A DNA stretch of 64,000 nucleotides from the NCBI GenBank assembly GCA_036186865.1, contig AP025055.1, positions 2,518,341-2,582,340 on the forward strand, read 5' to 3'. Position numbers and translations under genes: made by a program. This document shows positions 22,706-35,300 of the stretch, in pieces. The stretch comes from Eustoma russellianum (lineage: Eukaryota; Streptophyta; Magnoliopsida; Gentianales; Gentianaceae). A model generated the notes under the pieces. It was not told the origin of the DNA and searched no databases. It saw only the letters and a list, made by a program, of their open reading frames with translations. Position 1 is the first letter of the stretch. Each line of letters starts with the position of its first letter.

Positions 22706-23946
22706 ACTCCCCATATCTGAACCCCAATTAGTGAAAGGGAATTCATGTATCTTAGCACACTCTTTTTTCTCTCTTATAAATCTTATTTATCTTTATTGTT
22801 CACTATCTATTTTTTATTAAACTTTTAATCATTGTTTAAAGCTTATCTTATACTACATAGAGATATCAATTATTGATGTTGACGTTTTTGACCCTCGAGT
22901 CCGAGTCTAAATTGGCAGCGGGTCCCTATTTCACATCACAAATAATTCTACTCTACATAGTACAAACTGTCTCACTTTGTTTTCTCTGTCAGCAAAGCAG
23001 CCTAAAGAATTCAGAATTGACTCATCCAAATCCTCGGGAGACCCCTTCTCGATTGATGGTAAGCAGGTATCTTTTCTCTTTATTTATTTCTTTTATTATT
23101 AAATATATATGGATATCTCGCATTAGAAAAAGAGAAAATCATCCTCAACTTTTGGAATTCATGAAAATTGAAGTGTTGGGAAGAAACTTTCCGTGGGATC
23201 CTTTAATTATGAATTCTCGTTCATCGATTAGATAACTGTATCGGTGGATTGCATTCTTCTGTTTAAAAGCTGGGTGCTTTTGGTTGAAGTAAAAAAAGCT
23301 GGGTTTTTTATATATCTTCATGGTTATTGGTTATCGCCGTGAAGTTAAATTCTTTGGGATGCTCCAGAATCAACTCGAATTCGGCTTCGTTTTTGTTGAA
23401 ACCCTATAATCGCTTGGGGGAGAATCTGTTTTTTCGGTTGAAAAATATTGTTTCAGATTTTTCCCTTTTTCGATCGCTAGCCCTAATTAAGTTAGACAAA
23501 TTTGCAACTTTTTTTTTCTTTCTATTTAATTTTGCAACTTCCTTGTGATTGCAGTAGATTTTAGCTTTTCGAAAGTGCCCCAAGCGGTTCATTGTCCCTT
23601 AATTTTAAGGTGCAAATGGAGAATCGGAAGTGTCGTGCATTAGCTGTGTTTCTTTTCGGGGGTTCTTTTTTCATTCTTTCGTTTCTTGTCTCTATTTTTC
23701 TGGTTTTGATTCATCAAATTGAAATATTAAGTTTAGTATCTATGATACAATAATTTTTAAATCACCAATTCCCTATATTTAGCCTATTCTTATCGATGGA
23801 CCACTCATATGTGTATATGATCCGTTGTATCATCAGATGGACCACTCGTAGAATACATAATATCCTATGGATGGACCAATCATATAATATATGATATTTT
23901 TTATATGGACCATTCGTAGAATGCACAATATTCAATGAATGGACCG

Positions 23947-24005
<59 letters not shown>
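23947..24005. repeat. (AT)n microsatellite
   Basis: About 29 AT units directly after a set of diverged repeats built on TGGACCA(C/T)TC. It lies within the putative 5' intron of the F-box gene and is likely to vary in length. Confidence 0.9.
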
Positions 24006-24008
<3 letters not shown>

Positions 24009-24723
24009 CGGACAGGCCAGTGCACAATAAAGTCACAAAATTTGATGACTTAGAAACTGACAAGGCTGGTGTAAGGACATTGTAGCGGTACCTTGAGAGT
24101 CATTTGGCACTTTTTTTTTTTTAGACAGTCATTTGGCACTTCGCCTTGTGCAAATGTTTTTTTTCTTTTTCTTTGAAGAAATCTGACCCAACTTACAGCT
24201 TATTGTTTGATTGCAGTAAAAATGTGTCAAGTACTTTTTTTTTGTTTATATTTAAAGAAAATACTTACCAAGTCTTGATTTGAATTTTTGTTGTTTTGGT
24301 TCTACTTGTGGCTTTAGCAAGAGAATCTACTTGTTTTTATAATTGGTCTTTTTTTTGAAAGCATATCTACTTGCATTGGCTTGATACTTATTGTTGTAAA
24401 ACGCTTTCTATCAGTTGCAGGAGATCAAATAGGATCTTTCACATGTTACAGTTCTTGTGTATATCATATTGGACTGAATCAATGTATTTCTTTTCTTTTC
24501 TTGATCAATCTTTGTGTAGATTCACCAATTGATCTACTTAATTGTTGTGTTGGACCATAAATCTATATACCCTTCTCAGGGGAGTCTGTGAATTCAATCT
24601 AGTTTTGGTTATTCTAATGCAGGTAGCCTGAAATTTATGTAATGTATGTAATTTCATTCCTCTCCAGAAAATGCCATAATATTTTGCTATACCCGTGGGC
24701 GATGTAGATGGTTCAAGTGGAGA

Positions 24724-26031
24724 ATGGTTTGGAACGGATCAAAAAGGTTTTGTATAGAGTCCAGTCGTCGTACAGAATCTAGCTGCGATGGTAAACTAAT
24801 TGAGGGCTCAGATGGGAGTGATCAGGAGTCTGAAATTGGAACGATGTCAAAAAGTTCAGATTTTTGTATAACTGACCTGCCTATGCTCATATTTTTTGAT
24901 GTACTTTCAAGACTACCCTTGGGGAGCATTTTCACTTGCAAACTTGTGTGCAAAAAGTTCCTCAGAATCCTCAAAGATCCTTATTTTGCTGAAATCCATC
25001 TTACAAAAACTCCTCCCCAAGTGAATATAACTCTTCAAAGATGTAGGACCCATAGATTTTGTCTGTCCTTTTTCACTATTCATCCTGAACGGTACTTTGA
25101 TATGGTCTCTAGCAGCAGTAGCACAGATGCCCAAATTGGTCTTCAGACCATCAGGAGTCATCCTCCTCGTCCCTTGACGAAGCAGAATGAGATCTGCTTC
25201 GCCAAGGACATGCTAGCAACCATTGTAGGTGAATGCCGTGGCATGATCTGTTTGTATCACCATCTCTTGCCCGTTTATTGCATTCGTAATCCAATCATTC
25301 ATGATTTTTTTGTGTTCCATTACCAACCAAGACCAACACCAGCTCATTCATATCTTGATCTCTCCGGTTTTGGGTATTGTCCAAGGACAAAGGTGTACAA
25401 GGTCATACGTTTTACTAGCATGTCTTCCCAGGATCCCATGACATCCTTGTCTGAAGCAGAGATTGAAATACACACAGTTGGATCACACACATGGAGAAGA
25501 GTCTATGGTGCCCCATACCCCAACATTCAAGGCTCATTTGATCCTTACCTCAGTGGCTTTTACCATTTCCTCACCACCAGCAGCAAACCTTCTGAACTGA
25601 TTTGTTCCCTGGACTTGGAGACAGAGAGCTTCGGATTCATCCAGCCACCTCAACATTTCACCCCTGGTTACACCAACAAAATATCTTGGATCAATGTCGG
25701 AACAAACCGCGGATGCTTATGTTTATGCTATGTGTTTGACCATTCTTCTTTTGAGGTCTGGGTTATGAAAGAATACCGCGATCAGGAATCATGGAGGAAG
25801 GAATTCAGCATTAATCTGAAGCTTTATGCAGAAGCAATGGAGAAGGAATTGCAGCAGCCACTTAAATTCATGGCCAATGGGGATATGTGGTTCCATTCCA
25901 GTTCCAAAAAAGTTGGTTGTTACAAACCTGAATCAGGTAATTTCAGGATATTTGAATCCTTGGGAGCATTGACCAGTAATCTGATTGTGTATAATCCTAG
26001 CTTTATATCTCCAACCTTGCTTTGGAAGTAA
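24724..26031 (+). CDS. F-box protein with F-box-associated domain
   Basis: A 435-residue intronless frame. The F-box motif spans about residues 48-90 (DLPMLIFFDVLSRLPLGSIF, then CKLVCKKFLRILKDP), and a PTTVYS-like F-box-associated region follows, with SGFGYCPRTKVYKVIRF, VGSHTWRRV and a CSLDLETESFGFI phrase, typical of the FBA_3/FBA_1 type. Such proteins are substrate receptors of SCF ubiquitin ligases: the F-box binds the SKP1 adaptor and the C-terminal domain binds the target, which is unknown here. Translation could instead start at Met41 (24844), just before the F-box; the first 40 residues are unlike the family. No breaks are seen. A plastid ndhA fragment lies about 100 bp downstream. Confidence 0.88.
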   Translation: MVWNGSKRFCIESSRRTESSCDGKLIEGSDGSDQESEIGTMSKSSDFCITDLPMLIFFDVLSRLPLGSIFTCKLVCKKFLRILKDPYFAEIHLTKTPPQVNITLQRCRTHRFCLSFFTIHPERYFDMVSSSSSTDAQIGLQTIRSHPPRPLTKQNEICFAKDMLATIVGECRGMICLYHHLLPVYCIRNPIIHDFFVFHYQPRPTPAHSYLDLSGFGYCPRTKVYKVIRFTSMSSQDPMTSLSEAEIEIHTVGSHTWRRVYGAPYPNIQGSFDPYLSGFYHFLTTSSKPSELICSLDLETESFGFIQPPQHFTPGYTNKISWINVGTNRGCLCLCYVFDHSSFEVWVMKEYRDQESWRKEFSINLKLYAEAMEKELQQPLKFMANGDMWFHSSSKKVGCYKPESGNFRIFESLGALTSNLIVYNPSFISPTLLWK

Positions 26032-26129
26032 ATATAGCAGATTTTGTGCAACTTTTCATCTATCATTTGCTCAAGGGTTACACAGAAGAAAGATTATAGG
26101 TTATATTATTCAGCTGAATATATATATCA

Positions 26130-26330
26130 TCAGCAGTTTTGGACTTTTGGCTCTTGAATTAGGAATCATAACAGGTGTACTCGTAATTGTTTGGTTAGAA
26201 AGAGAAATATCCGAGGGTATACAACATGAATACACAGGTCCCATAGGAATTCTTAAGGCTCTAGCAGACTATACAAAGTTTCAAAGAGAATCTTCTTCCA
26301 TCTAGAGGGGATGCTCGTTTATTCAGCATA
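26130..26330 (+). pseudogene. ndhA: Nuclear plastid DNA fragment (NUPT) of ndhA
   Basis: The sequence encodes GVLVIVWLEREIS, then EYTGPIGILKALAD, and the downstream DNA runs through AGAGAATCTTCTTCCATCTAGAGG and CTCGTTTATTCAGCAT. These are the landmarks of the first exon of the chloroplast NADH dehydrogenase-like subunit A gene. Compared with the plastid gene, a short stretch after EIS.GIQ is missing and several substitutions are present. It is a piece of about 200 bp transferred from the plastid, not a working gene, and could lie in the 3' UTR of the F-box gene. Confidence 0.8.
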
Positions 26331-26599
26331 GGATACTTTGCAAGTTTACTTGTTATACATAGGTTTCTATGTACCGAATTTATGTTTATGTTGAAAGTTC
26401 AATGTTGTTAGTGTGATCGGCTTAATTTTTCCCTTATATTGTCTTTGTTTCTGCCATGATTTAGCTGTTAAATTCTACTTCACTAAGTTATGGATTTCAT
26501 AATCAAACAAGAATAGGTATACCACATTACGTCCAAACACACTTTTCATTTCACCCACAGCACTTTTCATGTCAATTGGGGCATGCTTTTTCGCTTCAC

Positions 26600-26860
26600 A
26601 TCCCTCGTTTTGGGTCCCACTGTTCAAATCCGAAGGAGCATTGTAGAGGATGTAAATCAGGAGTACAGCGGTCTCTTATATTGGGCGAGGACTTACGCAG
26701 TGACCCACACAAGGTGCCTTCACAAACTTGGCCTTCCGCCTAGCAGCAGCGGAACGCTCACACTGTGCGTGTTCCTAGAATCGAACTCTTGGTCTCTTGA
26801 ACTAAATCTCAACCCGAGTACCAACTGGACCATGTCTTGGAGACGGAGCATGATTTTTCT
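26600..26860 (-). repeat. tRNA-derived SINE (family S1)
   Basis: Reading the minus strand from 26860: A box ACATGGTCCAGTTGGTACTC, B box AGAGTTCGATTCTAGG, then a body with CACAGTGTGAGCG, GCTAGGCGGAAGGCC, CACCTTGTGTGGGTC and ATTTACATCC. Similar copies lie at 45880-46062 and 55595-55795. Confidence 0.8.
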
Positions 26861-28200
26861 TCTTGTTTTTTAACCCCCCCACGCCACCCCCACCTTTCTC
26901 TTTTTACGTGGGGTTGTGATGTTTTAGGACGAGTTCGAACTGAACTCAGCTCAGGCTCGATTCAAAATATATCCAATTAGTTCGATTGTCTTTTCTAATT
27001 GTGATTACTTATTCTCTTAAATTGGTACCTGCACACGTAGAAAACTCATATACCTCTATTTTTATTTTTAAAAAGACCTTCAACATATACTTCTAGTTAT
27101 ATAATTATCTATTTATCATATTTTTTTTCCAATCTATATTAACACGTGCACATAAAACAAACAATGTTGGAGAGCAAACTCACTGGTCGAGTCTTTTATA
27201 TGTATGAACTCAGCTTATTGAATACAAATTTGTTCAAGAAATTAGCCATGTTTTAAAATCCAACATGACCCGATTGTCAAAACAGTAACTCAATGATTCC
27301 GCAGTTTGTACGATTTGGTTCAGAATAAAAACCTAAACAGTATCAGTATTAGAACCAATACAACAATAACAACATTACTTATTTGTTTTAGAGGCTTTCG
27401 TCTATAGCGGGTATGGAGGGTTGGATGTATGCAACTATCTCCATGTGTTAGAAACACACATAGGTTGTTTTCCGATGATCCATAATGAAAATTGCGTTAA
27501 GCTGTGTCGATCCACTGCTAGTTCACAATATAAGAAGCGCAGCCGTTTTAGTGAGTCATTTTGCATTACTTAATTATATTTCAAAATCAAGAAAGAATGT
27601 GTCATTGACTCCATTTAAAATAGAAACTCGATAAATCGATATTCAATTTGGTGAATCACACTGATCTATTCGGTTCAATGTTGCTAATATAGTATTGAAC
27701 CCTAGATTATTAATTGACAAATCTAACACATTTTAATATATACAAGCGCATGGTCATATTAAATACTCCTCACTCCCAAAAATATTGTCACAATTAGTCA
27801 ATATAGGTAGCTGGTCAAACATAAAATAAAATCAAAAATTAAAAGTATTCAACATGATAGTTTTTCAAAATAGCCTTTCCACTAGTGTTTGACCAACTAT
27901 GTGTTTGATCTGCCGTGACAATATCTTTGGAACGGGGAGTATCGTTTTTAGAAATGGCTACACACATAATTACATAAGAACAAGTAACCAATGCAAGAAG
28001 TTTTTCAGTATGATCTACATATCAGTTTCAGAACATTGGAAATTAGGTTTAGTTCCATTTACTTATTCATTGGTTCAATAATATATAGAGGTATCTAGCA
28101 ATGAAACTATACATAGAAACTCAGTTTCAATGCCAGTGGTTAAGACGAAGAAACAAAATTGACAAGTTATCAGAAACCAATTTAAAATAACTATGATTAT
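26861..28200. other. Gene-free stretch
   Basis: Apart from one TTG-tail repeat (27362-27619), this AT-rich segment shows no coding sequence. Confidence 0.5.
27362..27619 (-). repeat. TTG-tail repeat (family R1), full-length copy
   Basis: The family consensus, seen in about eleven copies, begins near TTTTCAATGGAGTCAAAGAC, continues through GGAATATGATGG and CTAACACATGTGTATGG, and ends in a GTAATGTTGTTGTTG tail. This copy is reversed, starting with the CAA tail. The 3' simple-repeat tail suggests a non-LTR retroposon (SINE or LINE 3' end). Confidence 0.75.
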
Positions 28201-28206
28201 AAGTAA

Positions 28207-28328
28207 TCGGGAAACAACCTCTGTGTGTTTCTAACACATGGGTATGGTTGTGTACATCCGATCCTTCCATACTCCGCCAAAAGCGGGAGCGTCTATGGCA
28301 ATGGGGTAATGTTGTTGATGTTGTTGTG
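28207..28328 (+). repeat. TTG-tail repeat (family R1), 5'-truncated
   Basis: It carries only the 3' half: GGAAACAACCTCTGTGTG, a GCGGGAG phrase, then GGGGTAATGTTGTTG. 5' truncation is typical of target-primed retroposons. Confidence 0.7.
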
Positions 28329-28574
28329 GTATATCCTTCACTTCTATCTTCTGAAACTACTCTCTCCCCTCTGTACTTTTGCACACTCTCCAAACCATGA
28401 AAGTTGAGCTCCTCCATGTGACTGGACATGAGTTCCCTGTTCAATGTCATTTTACAAGCAAGTGTCAAATGCTTGCATGGATATGTAAAGTCCTGAACTT
28501 GGATCTAACGATGCTATTCTGATTCAACAATAAATGCTAGCTTTTGGGACATTTTTCTTACTTTGTTCAGGATT

Positions 28575-28836
28575 TCCATTTTTAATGGAGTCAAAGACAT
28601 ACTCTTCTTTGACTTTGGAATATGATGGAATAATGCAAAATAACTCACTAAATTGGCTGCGCTTCTTATATTGTGAAGTAGCAGTTGATCAACATAGCTC
28701 GACGCATCATTATGTGTCATCAGGAAACAACATCTGTGTGTTTCTAACACATGTATATGGTTGCGTACATCCGATATTTCATACCTTGCCATAGGCTGTA
28801 AGGTAATGAAGTAATGTTGTGATGTTGTTGTTGTTC
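28575..28836 (+). repeat. TTG-tail repeat (family R1)
   Basis: A full-length copy, about 250 bp from the truncated copy at 28207-28328 and in the same orientation, with a GTTGTTGTT tail. Confidence 0.75.
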
Positions 28837-28944
28837 TTACTTTGTTCAGGATCAATTCAAGTTAACTTTATACGTTAAAGGTTTAGGGTGCTGTAGATGG
28901 CAACAGATCTTTTGTACAAGTAGGTGTTCAAGTACTGCGCCTGT

Positions 28945-29190
28945 AGGACATAGCTCAGTTGGTTCTGGAGGGGTAGATTTGCTAACAAGGTGCAAGGTTC
29001 GAATCCCGCAGCCTGCATTGTAGGTGACTTATCTTCAGACTCCAATGCGGGTCTGGAAGGTAGGCCTCTAGTGTGAGACTGCGTGTTTTATGCCTCTCCC
29101 TTAGCGGGCCGCTGAGTACCTGATTTACATCCTCACAGCTGTCTTGTCGGGCCGGGGTGTGGAGGGTCCTAAGGGTTGAGGTTCAACCTT
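28945..29190 (+). repeat. tRNA-derived SINE (family S1-like), well preserved boxes
   Basis: The head ACATAGCTCAGTTGGT (A box) and AAGGTTCGAATCCC (B box) match the Pol III consensus closely, about 40 bp apart. The body contains CTGAGTACCTGATTTACATC and ends near GGGTCCTAAGGG. The lack of a cloverleaf and the long body argue against a real tRNA gene. Confidence 0.75.
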
Positions 29191-29324
29191 TTGCTAACAA
29201 GGTGTTCAAGTATTGCATGTTTCATTTCAAAACTACGCAGTTTTGGAAGACTGTTTTGCATTCCGGCTGGCCCCTACCCAAACCAAAGTGCAAAACAACA
29301 TAGGTTTAACTTGAAGACAAGTAC

Positions 29325-32300
29325 TTAAACATCTAGTTGTACAGAATCTGAACCTGCTATAGACAAGTGAAAAAGGAAGAACCAAGAACTGAGAAGAGAT
29401 AATAGAACAGCATAGAGGAGTACCTTGATCCTTCTGCGAGATCTGGAGCTTCTCCAACACAACAAACCAGTGCAACCATGGTTAGCTGATGCTGATTCGT
29501 ATCCCCTGCAGTTCATCACAAGAAGCAATCATTTTGACATAAGTATCTATGCTATGTAATTAACTGAGAAAAAGAAGTGTGCTTGGTTTTCGACGGTATT
29601 GTATACAAGCAAGAATATTTTTGCATGGAGGACAAAGCCTGCCCACTATGTCTACAATATGAAGAGAAGGTGGATCATATCTTCTTCTAATGTGCTAAGA
29701 CCAGGGCGGTTTGGATGAGCATCATTGCTTGGCTTGGCCTGCCAAACCTCAGCACGCTAAGCCAAGTCTTAGTCTAGGGATGTGGAAGACTGGGAGGCAA
29801 GGCCCTACATGCCAAAGCTGCCATGATTACACTTGCTGCCACTATCTACTTTATCTGGGAAGGCAGAAACAAACTCATCTTTGAATACATTACATTTTCA
29901 TCTAGGGATGTAATACATAGAATTTGTACTCATGTTTATAAGGTCATGTACAAACTTTACACTCATTTGATAGCTATGTATTAGTTGCTACTATGTAATA
30001 GCTCTAATGTAGGATGAGAGTTAGGTCAGTATACTTGACTGACTAGATAAAGATGTTGGATAAATATTAGACGTAATGTTTATCTTTAAGATTTATCCCG
30101 TGATTTATTAATTTAAATCACATATAGTGTGGATCACCATGTCATCTTATCTCCTAGACTTGTATTTGACTACAACTCCTTGGTGGTAAGGGATTATCAC
30201 CATACAGTAGAGTTTGTGATGGTACGGACTCTAATCAAGACAGGATTAGGGGGTCCCTAGCCTAGCCTATAAATAAGAGCCTATGGTTGTCCATCAAACC
30301 ATCTCATTCAAGCCAAGAGGAACAAGGCTAGAAGACTACCCTAAGGACTACATCAACACGAAGAAGGCTTCTACAAACGACAATGGCCGGAGGTAACTTT
30401 ATTTGCTTCCGTATTTATTTTGGGCTAACAATTGGTATCAGAGCGGTCCTCTGACCATGTCGATTTGTATCGAGCCCCACTTATTAACGTGTGCATAGCA
30501 CACGTGATTTCATCTTAAAAAAAAAAAAAAGGGAACCAGGGCATTAATTGGTTATGTTTCTTTCCTTTTGGGATTTATCTATTGATCTGCCCCATTAATG
30601 CCTTGGGTTTGTCATATTCTGCTTCTTCTCCCGTTTCCTCATCTGCTGAGGCATGTTAATCGTTTTTTTTCTCTGTTCGATTATGACTGAATCGTGGAAG
30701 AAATTCATTGATTGTCGGAGATTTGTTGTTTATTTGCATATTCGTATCATCTGCATATTAATCGATGCATGTTTAATAAGATCAGCATCTGATATTGGTT
30801 TTCATCTGGAGTCTGAATTTCGGTTTGTTCTGCATCTGTGTTGGGAACCTGGGGTGAGATCCTGCAATTTGTTCTTGATCTGGGTATCATCTGAAATAAA
30901 ATTAGGAGATTTAAAGATTCATAATGAGTGAATAAATCTGGTATGTCTGATTATTGATCTGTTCATGCATATCTAAGAAGTTTTTTTTTTGGAGATCTGT
31001 CAATTCTGTGATATGAATCGCATTGTTCTGGAGATCTTGAATTTTTCGTTTTAGATCTGCAATTTCTGGGCTGTGATCTGGATTGCTTGGTAAAAATGTT
31101 AATGAATTGTTTAGATTTCCATAAAGCTGTTTCATTTATAGTGAATCTGCGTTTTTTATGCTTGGCTGGAGTCCTGCCGGAGACTTCTGCCGGCGAGAAG
31201 TCTTCATGAAGAAGACAAGGCAGGCGGCTGCTGTTGGCTTTGGCGCGAGATTTACACGCGCATCACCTAAAAAAAAACCCGAAAATCTGGTTTGTGGGCC
31301 TGTGGTTTGGGGCTCTCTTTTGGGCCAATTCTGTTTTCTGGTGGTTCAAATTAAAATGTTGAAAAATAATTGATAATCAATTATTTGACCGTTGACCCGT
31401 TGACTTTCAAAAAAAAAAAATTTATGACACATAATGAATTAATTTCTTAAGCTTCATAGATTAGCCACAACGTCTTGAAATTTAAGAAACTAATAAGTTG
31501 TCATAAGAACTAAACTGGATTAATAAAATAAACGCTCTACCCCACAGGGAAGCGATTATTTTATTAATCAAGGAAAATTGAACATAATTGTTTTCTATGC
31601 CCACAGGTACGAAAATATTCCGGTTGTTTGATTTTCATTTTGTTTTAATATATTCTATGCATGATTAACCTCTACCCACAGGAAGGTTGGAATATATTAA
31701 TTTTATATTACATGAAGTACATAGCATGATTGTATGTTTCTATGGTTATGCAGTTCCCACCGTTAGTATGTTTGATTCTGCTAAAACTCCGATCTTAACT
31801 GGTGACAATTACGCTGAATGGAAAGAAGTGATCCTTTTGACGTTAGGGTGCATGGACTTAGACCTGGCGCTCCGTGTGGATGAACCACCAAAACCCACGG
31901 ATTCGAGTACGCCTTTGGAAGTGTCTAATTATGAGAAGTGGGAGCGATCTAATCGCTTGAGCATGATGCTCATCAAGACCCGCATAAGTCCAAGCATTAG
32001 AGGTTCTATCCCTAAATTGGAAAATGTCAAAGCTTACATGAAGGCTGTCGATGAGCAATTCGTAAGTTCGGATAAGGCTGTGGCCAACACTTTAATGAAA
32101 AGACTCTCGAACATGACCCATGACAGAAGCCGTGGTGTGCGTGAGCACATCATGGAGATGAGGGACATTGCTGCTAAACTAAACTCTCTTAAAGTTGAAA
32201 TTTCCGATTCATTCCTTGTGCACTTTGTACTCAACTCTCTTTCACCGGACTTTGGTCCATTTAAGATCTCTTACAACACACATAAGGAAAATTGGTCAAT

Positions 32301-35300
32301 TAATGAACTTCTGACCATGTGTGTGCAAGAGGAGGAGAGGATGAAAAATGAGTCGATTGAGACTGTGCATTTTACGACTCATTCTAAGACAAATGCACTA
32401 AAAGGCAAGGGTGTCATTAAGAAGAAAACTGGCAATAAAGACAGATGCCGGTTTTGCAAGAAAAAGGGACACTGGAAGAAAGACTGCCTGAAATACAAGG
32501 GATGGCTGGAAAGGAAAGGTAATTTTTCATTTGTGTGTCGTGAATCTAATTTTACTGAAGTTTCTGATAACACATGGTGGATTGATTGTGGTTCTACAAT
32601 TCACATTTCGAAAACCTTGCAGGGCTTTCTAAACCTGAGGAAGCCAAAGGAAACTGAGCGGAACATCTATTCTGGAAACCGGATGGGCTCAACTGTAGAA
32701 GGAGTGGGATCCTATAGACTCATTTTGAAGACTGGTTTTCAGTTAGATTTAGAAAACACTTTTTATGTACCGTCTTTTTCTAGAAATTTAATTTCGCTTT
32801 CAAGACTTTCAATTTTAGGTTTTGATTCAAACACTCATTTGAATGTAATGAATCTTTCATTAGGCAATAAAATTGTTGGTTGTGCAAAATTGAATGGTTT
32901 TTTATTTCAACTTGAGTTAGATCCCATGTATGAGTACACTCTTTTGACAGAAACTGCAACAAAACGATGTATTATCAACGAAAACTCATCAAGACTTTGG
33001 CACAAACGATTGGGACACATCTCAATTGATCGAATGAAAAGATTAGTGAATGAAGGAGTTTTACAAACTCTGGACTTCACTGATTTTGGTACTTGCGTGG
33101 AATGCATAAAGGGAAAGCAAACCAACAAGACCGTTAAGGGTGCCAAAAGGAGTTCACAACTTCTTGAAATTATACACACAGACCTCTGTGGTCCGTGTCA
33201 TATTCCGTGCTTGAATGGTCAGAAATATTTTATTTCATTCATAGATGATTATTCAAGATTCATGTATCTTTATCTCCTATTTGATAAATCTGAAGCACTT
33301 GATGCGTTCAAAATCTTCAAATTGGAAGTAGAGAAACAAAAGGAAAAGACAATTAAAATTGTCCGATCCGATAGAGGCGGTGAATATTATGGGCGTTACA
33401 CAGAAAAGGGTCAAATGATTGGTCCATTTGCTGAGTTCCTTCGGAAGGAGGGTATTGTTGGACAATACACCATGCCTGGCTCACCACAACAGAATGGTGT
33501 TGCTGAAAGAAGGAATCGAACGCTTATGGACATGGTTAGGAGTATGGTTAGCACTACGAATTTGTCTGTATCCTTTTGGAGTGAGGCTCTCAAAACCGCG
33601 GTGTACGTCTTAAACAGGGTGCCATCAAAGGCTGTCCCAACCACTCCTTTTGAGTTGTGGAATGGTTGGAAACCCAGCTTAAGACATTTACACGTTTGGG
33701 GTTGTCCAGTTGAAGTTAAGGTGTACAACCCTAGCATTAAGAAACTGGATGAAAGAACTAAGAGCGGTTATTTCATTGGATATGCTCTAAACTCAAAAGG
33801 ATACAGATTTTACTGTCCATCACACTCTCCATATCTGGTTGAAGCAAGAAATGCTAAGTTTCTAGAGGATCATGAAGTCAGTGGGAGTGATTCAAATCGT
33901 GAATTTAGATTTGAGGAAGTTAGGGACATACCAGTGCCCCTACATAAAGACAATTTGGATGCTATTCAACACGTTGAAGAGCCTCAAACTGTACAACCTC
34001 AAATTGTTGAATCGCATCAGGAACCCATTGAGACCATTATTCCCACGCCTATTGAACCAGTGGGAGTGAGAAGATCCATACGAACTAGAAAATCAGCAAT
34101 TCCTGATGACTACATAGTATACCTTCAAGAATCTGATTATGACATTGGAACATGTCATGACCCTATGTCGTTTTCAGAAGCCATGAAAAGTGACAAATCG
34201 TCACAATGGTTCAATGCCATGAAAGAAGAGATGGAATCAATGGCTAAAAACAAGGTCTGGGAACTCGTTCCATTACCAACCCGAGCCTCTATGGTGGGAT
34301 GCAAATGGGTCTTTAAGACCAAGAGAGACTCAGTTGGTAATATCGAACGATATAAAGCTAGACTTGTGGCCAAAGGATTCACTCAGAAAGAAGGCATTGA
34401 TTACCATGAAACCTTCTCTCCAGTCTCAAAGAAGGATTCATTTCGCATCATCATGGCATTAGTAGCTCATTTTGACCTCGAGTTACATCAAATGTACGTG
34501 AAAACAGCATTCCTTAATGGGGTTCTTGATGAAGAGGTATACATGCGTCAACCAGAAGGCTTTGTTGATTCCAAGAATGATCAATTAGTTTGCAAATTGA
34601 ATAGATCCATATATGGGCTTAAACAAGCTTCACGTCAATGGAACCTTAGGTTTCATGAGGTAGTCTCTTCATCCGGTTTTGTTGAGAACATTGTTGATCA
34701 ATGTATATACCTCAAGATGAGTGGGAGCAAGTATATCTTTCTGGTCCTATATGTGGATGATATTCTCCTGGCAAGCAGTGATCTTGGGTTATTATGTGAG
34801 ACTAAACAATTTCTCACTTTGAACTTTGATATGAAGGATATGGGTGAAGCTTCTTATGTCCTTGGCATAGAGATTCACAGAGATAGAGCAAGTAAAGTAC
34901 TTGGTCTCTCTCAGAAAGCCTACATTAACAAAGTACTTGAGAAATTTGGCATGCAAAAGTGTAAGCCCACGGCGGCACCTATAGCTAAAGGAGACAAGTT
35001 TAGCTTAGACCAGTGTCCGAAGAATGCATTAGAGAAAGATGAGATGAAAGACAAGCCATACGCATCACTCATTGGGAGTCTTATGTATGCACTGGTCTGT
35101 ACCAGACCGGATCTCTCATTTGCAGTCGGAGTACTTGGCAGATATTTGAGTGACCCTGGTATTGCTCATTGGCAAGCCGCGAAGAGGGTCTTAAGATACT
35201 TACAAGGAACCAAAGAATACAAGTTGACATACAGACGATCAGAGATTCTGGAGGTTTTGGGATATTCTGATTCTGATTACTCAGGCTGTGTGGATACAAG

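Larger units (their letters stand above)
22171..24723 (+). other. Upstream region of the F-box gene, with a possible 5' UTR intron
   Basis: After the copia LTR and an M2 MITE the sequence leads to the F-box gene. A good donor (GATG|GTAAGC, GT at 23059) and a plausible acceptor (TAATGCAG, ending 24622) suggest a 5' UTR intron of about 1.56 kb. A long (AT)n tract lies inside it at 23947-24005, preceded by a degenerate GGACCA-based repeat (about 23795-23945). No transcript evidence is available. Confidence 0.4.

Noticed and set aside
28945..29020. Possible functional tRNA gene (good A and B boxes)
   Set aside because: No cloverleaf acceptor pairing, and a long SINE body follows; it is a SINE head.
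30653..31373. Small frames in the leader of copia element C
   Set aside because: Untranslated leader between primer-binding site and gag; no protein similarity.
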